This document shows positions 45,097 to 55,106 of a stretch of DNA of 64,000 nucleotides, in pieces. The DNA comes from Pseudomonas sp. MPC6. GTDB taxonomy: Bacteria > Pseudomonadota > Gammaproteobacteria > Pseudomonadales > Pseudomonadaceae. The stretch lies in the NCBI RefSeq assembly GCF_006094435.1, contig NZ_CP034783.1, positions 5,359,001-5,423,000 of the forward strand, written 5' to 3'. Made by a program: the position numbers and the translations under genes. The stretch's first letter is position 1. Each line of letters begins with the position of its first letter. The notes under the pieces are model-generated. The model was not told the DNA's origin, did no database searches, and saw only the letters and a program-made list of their open reading frames with translations.

Positions 45097-46329
45097 GTGA
45101 GTCAAGAAGATGATGAGAAGTACCCCGCCAGCGCGGTGTCGTCCTGGAGCGGCTTCGTGTATCAAGGAAAGATCGCACTTTATCACTCCCTCAAGCTTAT
45201 TCACGATGGCGATTTAGAATTCGAGCTTCAACTAGATAGTAGCGATGACTTCGCTATTTATAAAGATGGGAAACTGCACACCGCCCATCAAGTCAAAGCG
45301 AAGATAAGCAAATATCGTAGTGGTTACACCACGGCACTGGAACAGTCCACTTTAATAGAATACGACAAAATCAAAGGAACGACCCGTTACTTCCACGTAT
45401 CCGTCCAGCTAAACAATACAGACGATCACAAAGGCGCTAGCGGAGAAACAGTAAAATTCTATCGCTACGGAGACAACTATCATTGCGGCCTGGGTGAAAT
45501 TGAAGAGCTGACTAAAAAACTAATTAGAAAGCTATGTGAGAAGCAGTCTATTATTGTCAGTGACAACCTTATAAATTTCAACTACTGCTTACTGTCAGAA
45601 AAAATCAGCACCAAGGCAATACATAATCACAAATTAAATCAAGTCGACGGAATCTCAGAAGACAGAGCCGCATACGAGGGCCGTATCAAGGCCAGAAACA
45701 TTTTAGATGACCTGCTGGCCGAAAACCCCTATCAGAATCGGGACTACTATGCGGTTGAGTTGAAGGCCAGACTCCAAACCCATCTAGAAGAACGACTGGA
45801 TCAGGCGTTACCAACAATGAGTGACGCCACCTATGAAAGAGCTAGGCATCTGTGCGAGCACATTCGCGATACACAAATTAACGAATTGAAAATCTTATGC
45901 CAGATGATGAAACCTTCAGAGCGGTTTCAAGACGTTCAGACGAACGATATTAGGCGATACACCAAGCTCATCCAGGCTATTTCGGCGGAGCCCGTATTCA
46001 ACCATCTCCCACACTACCTCGACGGAGAAAATCGTTTCTACGTACCTACCGCTCTTGACGTAGATGAAAGCGAAGAGTGTGAGTCTGACATGATTCGTGA
46101 AATGAAAAACAACGGAGATCTGCTGAGATTACTTTTTGAGTACAACCATCTAATCGCCAGCAAAGCAAAAGCCTCATTCACCTTTAATACAAAATTCACA
46201 AACTCAGATGACTTCAACAATAAACAGGCCACTGAAAAACTTGAAAGCAACATCACCAAGTCGCTATGCATTAGCGTAATAACAAAAGACGACGCGGAGG
46301 GCCGACTAAATGATAAAGCAACTCATTGA
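45097..46329 (+). CDS. ABC-three-component system, first component
   Basis: A GTG at 45097 with AAAGGAG 6 bases upstream is chosen over ATG at 45046, giving 410 residues. The N-terminus (SSWSGFVYQGKIALYHSLKL, then LDSSDDFAIYKDG and HQVKAK) is the conserved start of ABC-3C effector proteins, with a D and K pattern of a nuclease-like domain. The C-terminal half is helical. It overlaps the second gene by 20 bases. Confidence 0.75.
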   Translation: MSQEDDEKYPASAVSSWSGFVYQGKIALYHSLKLIHDGDLEFELQLDSSDDFAIYKDGKLHTAHQVKAKISKYRSGYTTALEQSTLIEYDKIKGTTRYFHVSVQLNNTDDHKGASGETVKFYRYGDNYHCGLGEIEELTKKLIRKLCEKQSIIVSDNLINFNYCLLSEKISTKAIHNHKLNQVDGISEDRAAYEGRIKARNILDDLLAENPYQNRDYYAVELKARLQTHLEERLDQALPTMSDATYERARHLCEHIRDTQINELKILCQMMKPSERFQDVQTNDIRRYTKLIQAISAEPVFNHLPHYLDGENRFYVPTALDVDESEECESDMIREMKNNGDLLRLLFEYNHLIASKAKASFTFNTKFTNSDDFNNKQATEKLESNITKSLCISVITKDDAEGRLNDKATH

Positions 46330-46975
46330 TGAAGCACTTGTTGCACATGGCTTTGTGAGTAAGCGTGAACTGGACACCACAAGCTTTTATGTTCGCGAGT
46401 CTGGATCTGCCATCAGATTCGCTGTGGTACATACTTTAGACGACCTTCCTGACCCAGCCGAGCTGAATAACCGAATCAATCACCTTGCTCCTGAGGAATT
46501 TCTCAGAAACCCGAGCTTCAAGAAGAATTGCGACTTGATTTGCATTCATCGCCTTGACGTTCTGGCCGAGTTCAAGGATCACGAAGAAGAAATCTTCGCA
46601 ATCGAGGAAGACCCGCATTTTTATAAAAAGTATGTCCTCTACTACAGCATTGCGGAAGAAAGCGCTCTCACTAATTTCACCTACAACAAACTGGTGACTG
46701 TGATCGCTGACAAAAAAGAATTTCTTGGCTATAAAGAAAACCCTCTTACCGCAACACAGTACAGCTTCGCAGCGAAGACCTTTATCAAGCTTCCCTTCTT
46801 AGAGCTACCTAGCCATCAAGGAAACCTTGTGTCCTTGAGGTTGCAAGCAGCTGAGGCCGTTGCAGAAGCCGGCCTGAACGATACGTATTCGACCATCCAG
46901 CAAGTCACAGACAAAAACGCCGACGCATTTATCAAGGAAATGATTCGCAATGAACTGGCAAATATCCAAGATTGA
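46310..46975 (+). CDS. ABC-three-component system, middle component
   Basis: 221 residues; overlaps both neighbours (20 and 26 bases). No catalytic motif; the sequence (FYVRESGSAIRFAVVHTLDD) is typical of the small, variable middle component that links effector and ATPase. Assignment rests mainly on gene order. Confidence 0.7.
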   Translation: MIKQLIDEALVAHGFVSKRELDTTSFYVRESGSAIRFAVVHTLDDLPDPAELNNRINHLAPEEFLRNPSFKKNCDLICIHRLDVLAEFKDHEEEIFAIEEDPHFYKKYVLYYSIAEESALTNFTYNKLVTVIADKKEFLGYKENPLTATQYSFAAKTFIKLPFLELPSHQGNLVSLRLQAAEAVAEAGLNDTYSTIQQVTDKNADAFIKEMIRNELANIQD

Positions 46976-49283
46976 AGTCTCTAGCTTCAAAGCATTCAAG
47001 CATATTTACTTGGATCTCGGCGAGTCGTCCCTGCTAACTCTGGACGGCCCTAACGGTTATGGCAAAACAAGCATATTCGACGCCATCGAACTGCTACTAA
47101 CCGGCCAGATAAATCGAATACAAAACCTATTCTCTACATTATTAACCAAGAACAAAAGAGATTACGCCGACAATCTCTTCTGGAACAACCGCTCCGGCGA
47201 GAACGACCTCTGCATTAAAATTGAATTCATTAATGATGATCGCAAACTTGTTTTAGCAAGACATTGCCCAACTGCAATATTCAAAAAACCAGCAAACAAT
47301 CGCGCAGACAAGTACGAAAACTTTAAGCTTTACGAACTTCCGGAATTCGAATCATCTGACTTCACGAAAATCAATCAGCGTGACAACAACTTCCTTGACG
47401 AAGTTTTCGGTAAAAACTTCAGGGAGAACTTTTCCTTCTTGAACTATCTGGAGCAAGGACAAAACCGACTACTACACACTCGAGTAGACGAACGCAAGGA
47501 TAAACTAGGAAACCTCTTTAACATCAGCGATATCGAAGCCGAGATCGAGAGCTGCAACACCATATACAACAAGCTCACAAAGCACATCAACGACCCTGAG
47601 CGTAAGGCTAAAGTTGAATCACTCACGGAAGAAATAGCCACCCTAAGAGATACATTACACCCAGAGGCTGGGATCGTTGAGTACAAAAAGCTCTCAACGA
47701 CCGATGTCCAACCAGGGTGGGACAATCAGATCCTGTTCTCAATGTACTCAGCGGTAGACCATGCTGCCTACCAGGAATCCGTTAGCAAGATTATCGCCCT
47801 TCTGCCACTCAAAGCCACGATAAGAACCAGAGTTCACAACGAGACCATCGATGCCGACATTGATCGCAACGAAGAGTCTCTGAAAAGTCTGGCTCAGTTT
47901 GGTAAAGACCTTGGCAAGCTTGATGGGCTTGAAGCTATCAAGAAGGAGATTGATGAATTAGAGCGTTCAGCAGGCATCATCAAACGCGGTGCCACGGCAA
48001 TCAAGCTCGAAGAGGCCAGATCACTACCAAACTGGACGGATGAGCGCTTGGAGTGGTTTGAGTTACAAATTGAATCCCGAAACAGCTTACGCGAAAAAAG
48101 CAGCGCCAACGCGAACGTAGTAGCCGAATTGGAACGCCTAAAAAGGCAGCTGATTGAGGAACATAAAAAATCTTATCCCGACGATCAGTTGTGCCCTCTC
48201 TGTGGCGCTGATTGGGAAGATCACAAATCAATGGTGGATGCCATTGAAGCAAGAACTAAGCAGATTTCTGATACGCTAGGCCAGGACGGTAAGGACTTAG
48301 TTAACCTTATCGCTGCTATGGACGCTGTGCTAAAGCTCATCGATACCCATATACAAGACAACCTAAAGCTTCTCACGCCTACATTTGAACCAAAGCTTTA
48401 TGCAGCATTGACCATCATTAAGCTTCGGCTACCGGCAATAACCCAGCTGCTGGAGAAGCTGCAAGGCGAAAACATACAACTCACTGACTCATTTACGGAA
48501 TTTGATGACGTAGTAAATGAGCGATTTGAGAAGCTCAAGGAAGTTCTAAGAAATAAAAAACAGGTTGAAACTGATGCCTTAGCGCTACCGGAGGACTGGC
48601 GAGAAACCACAAACAGCACCTTCAAAGACTTGCAGGACTTCTACATAATCACGGCTGAAGACCTGAGGAACAAAGAGCAGTACATATCGATTAAGGCCAA
48701 CGAGGCTCAAAACTCAAGGCTCCAAACCTGTATTACCGATCTTAAGCTTATCGAAAAAGAAACCCTGGCAGCCCAAAAAGCACAAAGTAAAATCGAAAAG
48801 CTCCGTAGCACACTGAAGAAGACAGAGCAGAATTATACCGACCAGACAATTTCGGCTATTGAGCTCATATTCCACATTTATAGTGGCCGACTGATCCAAA
48901 ACTATCAGCGTGGCCTGGGCCTGTTTATCGAAAGCCGCGAAGGTACGCAGTTAAGGTTCCTGACTGCCGAGAAGTCTGAACACGATGCAGTTATGTCCAT
49001 GAGCTCTGGACAGGTGTCCGCCCTCAGCCTTGCCTTCTTCCTCTCCCTCAACAAGGTCTATGCTCGGGTACCGCTCATCCTCATTGATGACCCTTCACAA
49101 TCCCTTGATGAAGTGAACGTCGCCTCACTGACCGACCTACTCCGTTGCGAACTCAAGCATTGCCAGCTAATCGTGTCCTCTCACGAAGACGACATCTCCG
49201 CCTACATGCGCTACCGCTTCGACAGGGCGGGTATGACCACGAGCTCGCTTAACATGCAGCTCCTGGCGAAAGAGGCCTCGTAA
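46950..49283 (+). CDS. ABC-three-component system, SMC/Rad50-like ATPase
   Basis: 777 residues. Walker A DGPNGYGKTS lies at 32-41; long coiled coils flank LCPLCGADW (about 414), a Rad50-type zinc hook half. Signature MSSGQVSALSLAFFLSLN is at about 683, Walker B LILIDDPSQSLDEVN at about 707, H-loop VSSHEDD at about 740. This is the ATPase of an ABC-3C conflict system, thought to sense DNA ends or invading DNA and release the effector. An 18-bp perfect hairpin follows the stop. Confidence 0.85.
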   Translation: MNWQISKIEVSSFKAFKHIYLDLGESSLLTLDGPNGYGKTSIFDAIELLLTGQINRIQNLFSTLLTKNKRDYADNLFWNNRSGENDLCIKIEFINDDRKLVLARHCPTAIFKKPANNRADKYENFKLYELPEFESSDFTKINQRDNNFLDEVFGKNFRENFSFLNYLEQGQNRLLHTRVDERKDKLGNLFNISDIEAEIESCNTIYNKLTKHINDPERKAKVESLTEEIATLRDTLHPEAGIVEYKKLSTTDVQPGWDNQILFSMYSAVDHAAYQESVSKIIALLPLKATIRTRVHNETIDADIDRNEESLKSLAQFGKDLGKLDGLEAIKKEIDELERSAGIIKRGATAIKLEEARSLPNWTDERLEWFELQIESRNSLREKSSANANVVAELERLKRQLIEEHKKSYPDDQLCPLCGADWEDHKSMVDAIEARTKQISDTLGQDGKDLVNLIAAMDAVLKLIDTHIQDNLKLLTPTFEPKLYAALTIIKLRLPAITQLLEKLQGENIQLTDSFTEFDDVVNERFEKLKEVLRNKKQVETDALALPEDWRETTNSTFKDLQDFYIITAEDLRNKEQYISIKANEAQNSRLQTCITDLKLIEKETLAAQKAQSKIEKLRSTLKKTEQNYTDQTISAIELIFHIYSGRLIQNYQRGLGLFIESREGTQLRFLTAEKSEHDAVMSMSSGQVSALSLAFFLSLNKVYARVPLILIDDPSQSLDEVNVASLTDLLRCELKHCQLIVSSHEDDISAYMRYRFDRAGMTTSSLNMQLLAKEAS

Positions 49284-49284
49284 G

Positions 49285-49329
49285 AGCCACCTGTGGCCAC
49301 CTGGTAGAGCTAGGTGGCCACAGGTGGCT
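49285..49329 (+). terminator. 18-bp perfect hairpin after the ABC-3C operon
   Basis: AGCCACCTGTGGCCACCT pairs completely with AGGTGGCCACAGGTGGCT over a 9-base loop. It begins two bases after the stop. No T-run, but the stem is long enough to stall polymerase or protect the 3' end. Confidence 0.7.
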
Positions 49330-49388
49330 AGCATCGTGGTCTTCCCTGAGGCCCGGGCTCGAGCAGCCTCAGGGGGAGATCCGCAGTG

Positions 49389-50570
49389 CTACCTTCCAAG
49401 CCCCAAAAGAAACTGATCAACTCGTTCGAACAGGTAGGTGTTCGGATCTGAGCCTTCATCCTTGCTGTTCAGCAAATCGATTATCTCCGGCACCGACAGG
49501 GGGATGATCAGCTTCCCATGCTCTCGCATCGCCCCTGCGATCACGGCCCTAGCAGAGTCAGCGCAGTCCTCGTGCGAAATCACAATCGCAACCTTCCTGA
49601 GGGCCGATGGGTACAAGTAACGCTCTGTGGTGACGATCTCGTTCTGTGTAATCGATTTGCTGTAATTTTTGAACTCGAAGACCACGTACCTGCTTCCTAA
49701 GTCCTCCAGCATCAGACGCCACACCTCGGCTGCTTTTGCCAAGATTCGGCACACCAGATCTCTACGATGCAAGGTGTCTACGGTACGGGACTGCTCATGC
49801 CATCCATGGAGGTCATGTTCAAAGAGATACTTAAGCGCATTGATGCACGCGTTTTCGAAATCAGTTGCCATTTCCCGGCCACGGTCGATTGCAGCTAAAG
49901 CATCGGCCAGCACCTTTCCTCGCTTCGGCTCCGCAGTTACATCAGCGGCACTGCGTCTCATAAACGTCGGCAAGCCTAGGCTCAGGGTTTCAGCGCTCTT
50001 CGGTGTATCAGCTTCGAGAAGCTCCTCTAATTGGGCCAGAATGTCAGGGAACGGAGCCGCCATCTCAAACAGCTTCGTTTCATCCCAAACCTTAACTGTA
50101 GGAAACGCTTCTGCGACGCTCATAAAACGTGACCCCATCGGGCACGATATTGCCAGCACGATAGTGGATGCCCCCATCCTAATGCCTCTATCAGCGGTGT
50201 GTTCGAGGGCGCGTTTAAAGGTAGAAGACGGAGGTGGAGAGGAACGTCGATAGAATTTGGTTTCAACCATTGTCAACGCATCTTGCCGACCAAAGACAAT
50301 GTCAGGCTCTAGGCCCAGTACGTCTTCTGGTTCCTCTAGGACGTTATGTTCACCCAAACGTCTTAGGAGATCTGCAAGGAGAGATGTGAAAGCATATGCT
50401 GCTCGAATATAGGCTCCGCCACGGTTTTTGCTGTTCATGAACGCTTCCATTGCAAACGCAATCGTTACTGTAGGTTTGGCCGGGATCTTACTGACGCCGT
50501 AGCAACGCGTGCAAGGCGAGGAACCCAGGAGAGTTCCGAATGGGAAATTCTCAGGCCGTAGCACAGGCAT
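49389..50570 (-). CDS. Protein with two PD-(D/E)XK nuclease-like regions
   Basis: 393 residues from the first ATG; ATG at 50438 has GGAAG upstream and may be the true start (349 residues). The first nuclease-like region has EPDIVFGRQDALTMVETKFY (D, then E-x-K). The second has RRDLVCRIL followed by YVVFEFKNYSK (E-x-K) and the helix NEIVTTERYL. Two such sites in one chain suggest either two nuclease domains or one active and one structural copy. It lies between ABC-3C and Gabija. I know of no named system with this layout. Confidence 0.6.
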   Translation of the reverse strand: MPVLRPENFPFGTLLGSSPCTRCYGVSKIPAKPTVTIAFAMEAFMNSKNRGGAYIRAAYAFTSLLADLLRRLGEHNVLEEPEDVLGLEPDIVFGRQDALTMVETKFYRRSSPPPSSTFKRALEHTADRGIRMGASTIVLAISCPMGSRFMSVAEAFPTVKVWDETKLFEMAAPFPDILAQLEELLEADTPKSAETLSLGLPTFMRRSAADVTAEPKRGKVLADALAAIDRGREMATDFENACINALKYLFEHDLHGWHEQSRTVDTLHRRDLVCRILAKAAEVWRLMLEDLGSRYVVFEFKNYSKSITQNEIVTTERYLYPSALRKVAIVISHEDCADSARAVIAGAMREHGKLIIPLSVPEIIDLLNSKDEGSDPNTYLFERVDQFLLGLGR

Positions 50571-50685
50571 GATCGAATCATTCCCTAGCTATGGCCCACA
50601 AATCAATTGAGCCGGTTCGGTGGCGATAAAGCGAATAATTTAGGCAGGATGGCTTCAGCCAGAGGAGATCCAAATCCTAGGGGCG

Positions 50686-50931
50686 ATGGTGTCCGCGTAT
50701 TTTCAAGCGCACGCGACAGCCCTTACTACCAGGATTTCCATGCGCCCAAGAAACTCTTACCCAAAATCGTTCAGATCCAAGGTTGTTCAAGAATGCCTGC
50801 AACCGGGAGCAACGCTTTCCAGCGTCGCCATGAGCCACGGCATCAATGCCAACGTGATTCGCAAACGGGCGGCGGCGGTCATGAGTTTGATTCAGACGGC
50901 GCGCATGAATGGACATGATTCGTATGCGTAA
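50686..50931 (+). pseudogene. Internally deleted IS66 family remnant
   Basis: 81 codons combine two ends of an IS66 element. RNSYPKSFRSKVVQECLQPG and MSHGINANVIRK are the start of the small TnpA protein, whereas LIQTARMNGHDSYA is the C-terminal end of the large TnpC transposase (normally NGHDPYAYLKD). Everything between is missing, and the frame stops early. No terminal inverted repeats were identified. Confidence 0.65.
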
Positions 50932-51100
50932 ACAACCGCGACCCACCGTTCCACACGCGGTCTTTGCAGCCTCGGGGCACTTGCAACTTATCTGCGCAAC
51001 ATCCTGAAAAATTCATATCTCCACCGGGTGGTGACATGCAGGCACAAGACTATGCTCAGGGAGGCATTAGAACGAATGCTGGGAAGAGAGGCGCAAAACA

Positions 51101-52831
51101 ATGGCAAGGATTCGCAAGCTTGAGATCCAAAATTTTCGATCTATCAGACTTCTCACGTGGACACCTTCTCCAGGCATTAACTGCCTCATAGGCCCAGGTG
51201 ATAGCGGAAAATCCAGCATTCTAGATGCCATTGATATGTGCTTGGGAGCACGCCGAAGCGTGCCCATCGGGGACACAGACTTTTATGGTTTAAATGTCAC
51301 CACGCCAATTGTAATCAATACGACCATTGGCGCCCTCCCAGATGATCTGATCAATCTGGACACGTATGGAGATTTCCTGCGCGGATTCGATCCCGCCACA
51401 GGCAATATCGAGGACGAACCTAGGATGGGTCTAGAAACCGTTCTTACACTCCGACTGAAAGTCGACAGTGACTTGGAGCCCGTTTGGACTCTCCATTCAG
51501 AGCGAGCCGCCGAGCAAGGACTGGAGCGTGGTCTCGCGTGGAAGGATCGGGCCCGTCTCGCGCCTGCTCGCATCGGTAGCTTTGCCAGTATGAATTTGTC
51601 CTGGAGTCGTAATTCAATATTGAACAAGCTGACGGAGGAGCGCGCTGCGCTCGGTGGGGCGCTAGCCGCAGCGGCCAGAGAAGCTCGAGCAAGCTTTGGG
51701 AACCAGGCAGGAGTAGAGCTTCAACAACCGTTGCAAATCGTCACCGAAACCGCCAACAGTCTTGGAGTACCTATCGGTGGTGGTGCTCAGGCACTGCTTG
51801 ATGCGCACTCTGTATCAATTGGAGATGGCGCCATAGCCTTACACGATGCGGACGGTATCCCCCTTAGATCGCTTGGTACCGGCTCGTCCCGACTTCTGGT
51901 TGCAGGTCTTCAACGGCGAGCAGCTCAAGCGGCCTCCATTGCACTGGTAGACGAAGTGGAGTTCGGCCTCGAACCACATCGATTGATACGTTTTCTAGAC
52001 TCAATGGGGGCGAAGGAAAGTGTACCGCCCCTCCAGGTGTTCGTGACAACTCACTCCCCGGTGGCTCTACGAGAGCTATCGGGCAATCAACTTCATATCG
52101 TGCGTAAGCGAGGTGATCAGCACGAAGTACGCCTGGCAGGAACGTCAAACGACGTCCAGAGCACGCTGAGGGCTGATCCTGAGGCTTTCTTGGCAAAGCA
52201 TGTGATTGTCTGCGAAGGCGCTAGCGAGGTTGGTCTCGTCCGTGGCCTGGATCTTTACTGGGGAACACAGGGACTACCCTCCTTCATGGCGCTGGGAGGA
52301 GCCTATGTCGACGTTAACGGCGGCTCTACCGACAACTGCTACAACCGGGGTCTCGCTTTACTCGGACTGGGCTATCGCGTCCTCGCCATCGTTGACGCTG
52401 ACAAACCACCCACCCCTGGGGTTCTACAAAGTTTTCTCGCTGCCGGAGGACGGTCGATAACCTGGGGAGTTGGCCGTGCATTGGAGGACGAGCTTTTTGC
52501 CAGCCTGCCCGACGCGGCTTTGGATGCCCTGATTACCAAGGCGCTCGAAGACCCAGGGCAAGAGCTGGTAGCTGAACATATCCGGTCGAAATCAGAAGGC
52601 CGGCTGTCCCTGAACGAAGTGCTTGATAGCCGCCAACAGCTCAACCCTTATCAACCTGAGCAGCGCAGGTTTTTGGGAATCGCCTCGCGGATCAGGAGGA
52701 ATGGATGGTTCAAGTCGGTGACGTCCTATCAATACGTAGCGAAAGACATCATAGGGCCCCACTTGGCCAACTCAAATGTCGGCTTCCAGCAAATCATCAA
52801 TGGGATAAAGGATTGGATTCATGCCGCCTGA
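51101..52831 (+). CDS. gajA: Gabija protein GajA, OLD-like ATPase with TOPRIM nuclease
   Basis: 576 residues. ATPase part: Walker A GPGDSGKS (31-38), Walker B LVDEVEFGLEPH (about 281), H-loop TTHSPVAL (about 314). TOPRIM part: VIVCEGASEVGLVRGL (about 367-382) supplies the glutamate and YRVLAIVDADKP (about 427) the D-x-D. GajA nicks DNA when nucleotide levels fall during phage infection. It overlaps gajB by 11 bases, which is the standard Gabija arrangement. Confidence 0.9.
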   Translation: MARIRKLEIQNFRSIRLLTWTPSPGINCLIGPGDSGKSSILDAIDMCLGARRSVPIGDTDFYGLNVTTPIVINTTIGALPDDLINLDTYGDFLRGFDPATGNIEDEPRMGLETVLTLRLKVDSDLEPVWTLHSERAAEQGLERGLAWKDRARLAPARIGSFASMNLSWSRNSILNKLTEERAALGGALAAAAREARASFGNQAGVELQQPLQIVTETANSLGVPIGGGAQALLDAHSVSIGDGAIALHDADGIPLRSLGTGSSRLLVAGLQRRAAQAASIALVDEVEFGLEPHRLIRFLDSMGAKESVPPLQVFVTTHSPVALRELSGNQLHIVRKRGDQHEVRLAGTSNDVQSTLRADPEAFLAKHVIVCEGASEVGLVRGLDLYWGTQGLPSFMALGGAYVDVNGGSTDNCYNRGLALLGLGYRVLAIVDADKPPTPGVLQSFLAAGGRSITWGVGRALEDELFASLPDAALDALITKALEDPGQELVAEHIRSKSEGRLSLNEVLDSRQQLNPYQPEQRRFLGIASRIRRNGWFKSVTSYQYVAKDIIGPHLANSNVGFQQIINGIKDWIHAA

Positions 52832-54236
52832 GATCCGCCTATTCGACTTCCCTCGTGGCTCAGTTACTGCCCCAGCTGGCTGCGGAAAGACCCAGCTCAT
52901 TGCCGATAACCTAGCCGAGCACCGAGAAGCCAAGCCGGTACTCGTGCTCACCCACACCAACGCCGGTGTCGCCGCTTTGCGGAACCGTTTGAAACGGGCA
53001 GGAATACCCGGCGCGTCCTATGACATCGGCACTCTGGACGGATTCAGCATTCGTGTCATCAGCAAGTTCCCGATGCGAAGCGGGCATAATCCAGCGATTC
53101 TTTTGCTTTTGGATCGTCGCAATGATTATCCCGCAATTCGAGCAGCTGCAGGGCAGTTGCTGAGTGCCGGTCACATCAGCGGAGTGTTGAAAGCCACATA
53201 CTCTCGCGTGATTGTGGATGAGTACCAAGACTGCAACCAAGCTCAGCACGTGATAGTCGCCTGGCTTGGCCAAGCGCTACCTACCTACGTTCTCGGCGAT
53301 CCTATGCAGGCGATTTTCGGCTTCGGCGGTAATCGACTGGTCGATTGGAATGATGATGTCCTGCCTCACTTCCCTGCCATAGGGATGCTGAACACTCCAT
53401 GGCGATGGCGCCGGGTTGGCAGGGAAGATATCGGCACTTGGTTACTACAGGCTCGAAGGCTTTTAGAGGCCGGTCAGTCAGTCGATTTACGGGGCGCTCC
53501 TGCCGGCATCCAATGGATTCAAACGACGCCTGCCAATGCAGATCAGCAACGCCGGAATGCTGCCATGGTGCGAGTGCAGGATGGCGAAAACGTCCTGATC
53601 ATTGGAGACTCCATTAACGTAAACAGTCGCCAACGGTTGACGAGCCAGATACCTGGTGCGACGGTCGTAGAGAACGTAGAGCTCACCGACCTTGTCAGCT
53701 TCTCAAGAAACTTTGACCCTAGAGCGGCGAATGGGGTGGAGCTTGTGGTTCGCTTCGCAGCATGCCTGATGACAGGTATAGGCCCTGCTGCTTTGTTACC
53801 CAGAGTTCAAAGCATTCGAAACGGTCGGAATCGAACTATCCCTTCTCCGATTGAACACATTACTGTCACCTATAGTGATGCACCCAGCTTAGCGAGTGCC
53901 GCTGAGTTGCTTGAGCACTATTCGCGACTGCGAGAGACCCATTTATATCGTCCAGAAATGCTGAGGTGTTGCGTGACGGCTATGAGAATGGCTATGACAG
54001 GAACACACACTCTCCATCAGGCTGTCGTCCAGATTCGTGACAAAGCACGATTCTCAGGCAGGCCGTTAAGCCGCCGAGCAGTAGGCAGCACACTGCTACT
54101 CAAAGGTCTTGAGGCGGACGTAGCGGTGATCCTTGAACCTCAAGGGATGGATGCTCACCACCTCTACGTCGCGTTGACCCGAGGAGCCAAAAAAATTCTG
54201 ATTTGCTCGGGAACACCTATTCTGCAGCCGGCTTGA
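52821..54236 (+). CDS. gajB: Gabija protein GajB, UvrD/Rep-like helicase
   Basis: 471 residues of SF1A helicase type. Walker A APAGCGKT (17-24), motif Ia LTHTNAG, Walker B VIVDEYQDCNQ (about 131), motif III VLGDPMQAIFGF (about 158) and C-terminal YVALTRGAKK (about 448) are present. GajB binds GajA and is thought to sense DNA ends. AAAGGA precedes the start. Confidence 0.9.
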   Translation: MPPEIRLFDFPRGSVTAPAGCGKTQLIADNLAEHREAKPVLVLTHTNAGVAALRNRLKRAGIPGASYDIGTLDGFSIRVISKFPMRSGHNPAILLLLDRRNDYPAIRAAAGQLLSAGHISGVLKATYSRVIVDEYQDCNQAQHVIVAWLGQALPTYVLGDPMQAIFGFGGNRLVDWNDDVLPHFPAIGMLNTPWRWRRVGREDIGTWLLQARRLLEAGQSVDLRGAPAGIQWIQTTPANADQQRRNAAMVRVQDGENVLIIGDSINVNSRQRLTSQIPGATVVENVELTDLVSFSRNFDPRAANGVELVVRFAACLMTGIGPAALLPRVQSIRNGRNRTIPSPIEHITVTYSDAPSLASAAELLEHYSRLRETHLYRPEMLRCCVTAMRMAMTGTHTLHQAVVQIRDKARFSGRPLSRRAVGSTLLLKGLEADVAVILEPQGMDAHHLYVALTRGAKKILICSGTPILQPA

Positions 54237-54322
54237 ACTGCAAAGACAACGCAGCGGTACCCGTTCCGAATTGATGAGCTTACGCTTTGCTGAGAAAATC
54301 AGGTCTTTGATATGGAAGTCTT

Positions 54323-55090
54323 ATGCGCACCGCTCTTCATCGAATCACACGCCAAGTTCTGACCGCTGCTCGGTATGAAGAAATTTATGGTAAGCCCATC
54401 GACGGGGCAGGTAATGAGCGGCACCGTGATTACGCGCTATGCGATATCTGTGACCAGGACGTTTACCTTCGCGCTGAGCATAGCCAGCACCGCATCCCTA
54501 ATTTTAGCCACCTAGGCAATAGCAGCTTCTGTCCTGCAAAAGACTTTAACGCTGAGGCATATCGACGACTCAACCCGGTTGACGCTGACCCGCAAGCAGC
54601 ACTCGCACTTAAAAACGCATTTTTCAAGACTTGGAAATTTCACTGGGTGGAGTTTAACCGGATCATTAAGTACGCCTCGATTTACGACTTCAGCAAGATA
54701 CTCAAATACGCTAGCCGCCATGGCATGTGGGGTTACCGGGGCATGCGCGCTCAAGATGTGCTGGCTGTGCTGCTGACCCTCATGGACTTCATGCCCTTGC
54801 CGAAAGATAAACGCTATCTTCGGGATTACGGCTTCAGATTTTTCTATAAGGGTAGCGTTTCGGATACAAATGAGTATTGGAATCTGCCTGAGGGCCGCCG
54901 GAGTCTAATGCAGGTTAAATATGAGTTTCCTGAAAAAACAAGAACTTTCCAAGAGGTGAACATTTCTTTAAAAAATGACGTAATTTTTGATCCTAGATAT
55001 TTGACTGGTGTTTATGCCGAGCCACCGCCTGTGAATTCATTCGTGGAGGATTTCATGGCGAAAGAGTTTCCGAACCTTTCGGGCCTCTAA
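54323..55090 (+). CDS. Hypothetical protein with CoiA-like zinc-binding N-terminus
   Basis: 255 residues from ATG at 54323 (GGAAG upstream). The N-terminal 70 residues contain CDICDQDVYLRA, HSQHRIPNFSHLG and SSFCPAKD, a cysteine/histidine arrangement like the zinc-finger region at the start of competence protein CoiA, which usually leads into a nuclease domain. The rest does not show a clear nuclease motif. It lies about 90 bases after gajB in the same direction and may be an accessory gene. Confidence 0.6.
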   Translation: MRTALHRITRQVLTAARYEEIYGKPIDGAGNERHRDYALCDICDQDVYLRAEHSQHRIPNFSHLGNSSFCPAKDFNAEAYRRLNPVDADPQAALALKNAFFKTWKFHWVEFNRIIKYASIYDFSKILKYASRHGMWGYRGMRAQDVLAVLLTLMDFMPLPKDKRYLRDYGFRFFYKGSVSDTNEYWNLPEGRRSLMQVKYEFPEKTRTFQEVNISLKNDVIFDPRYLTGVYAEPPPVNSFVEDFMAKEFPNLSGL

Positions 55091-55106
55091 TTGGAAAGAT
55101 TACTCT

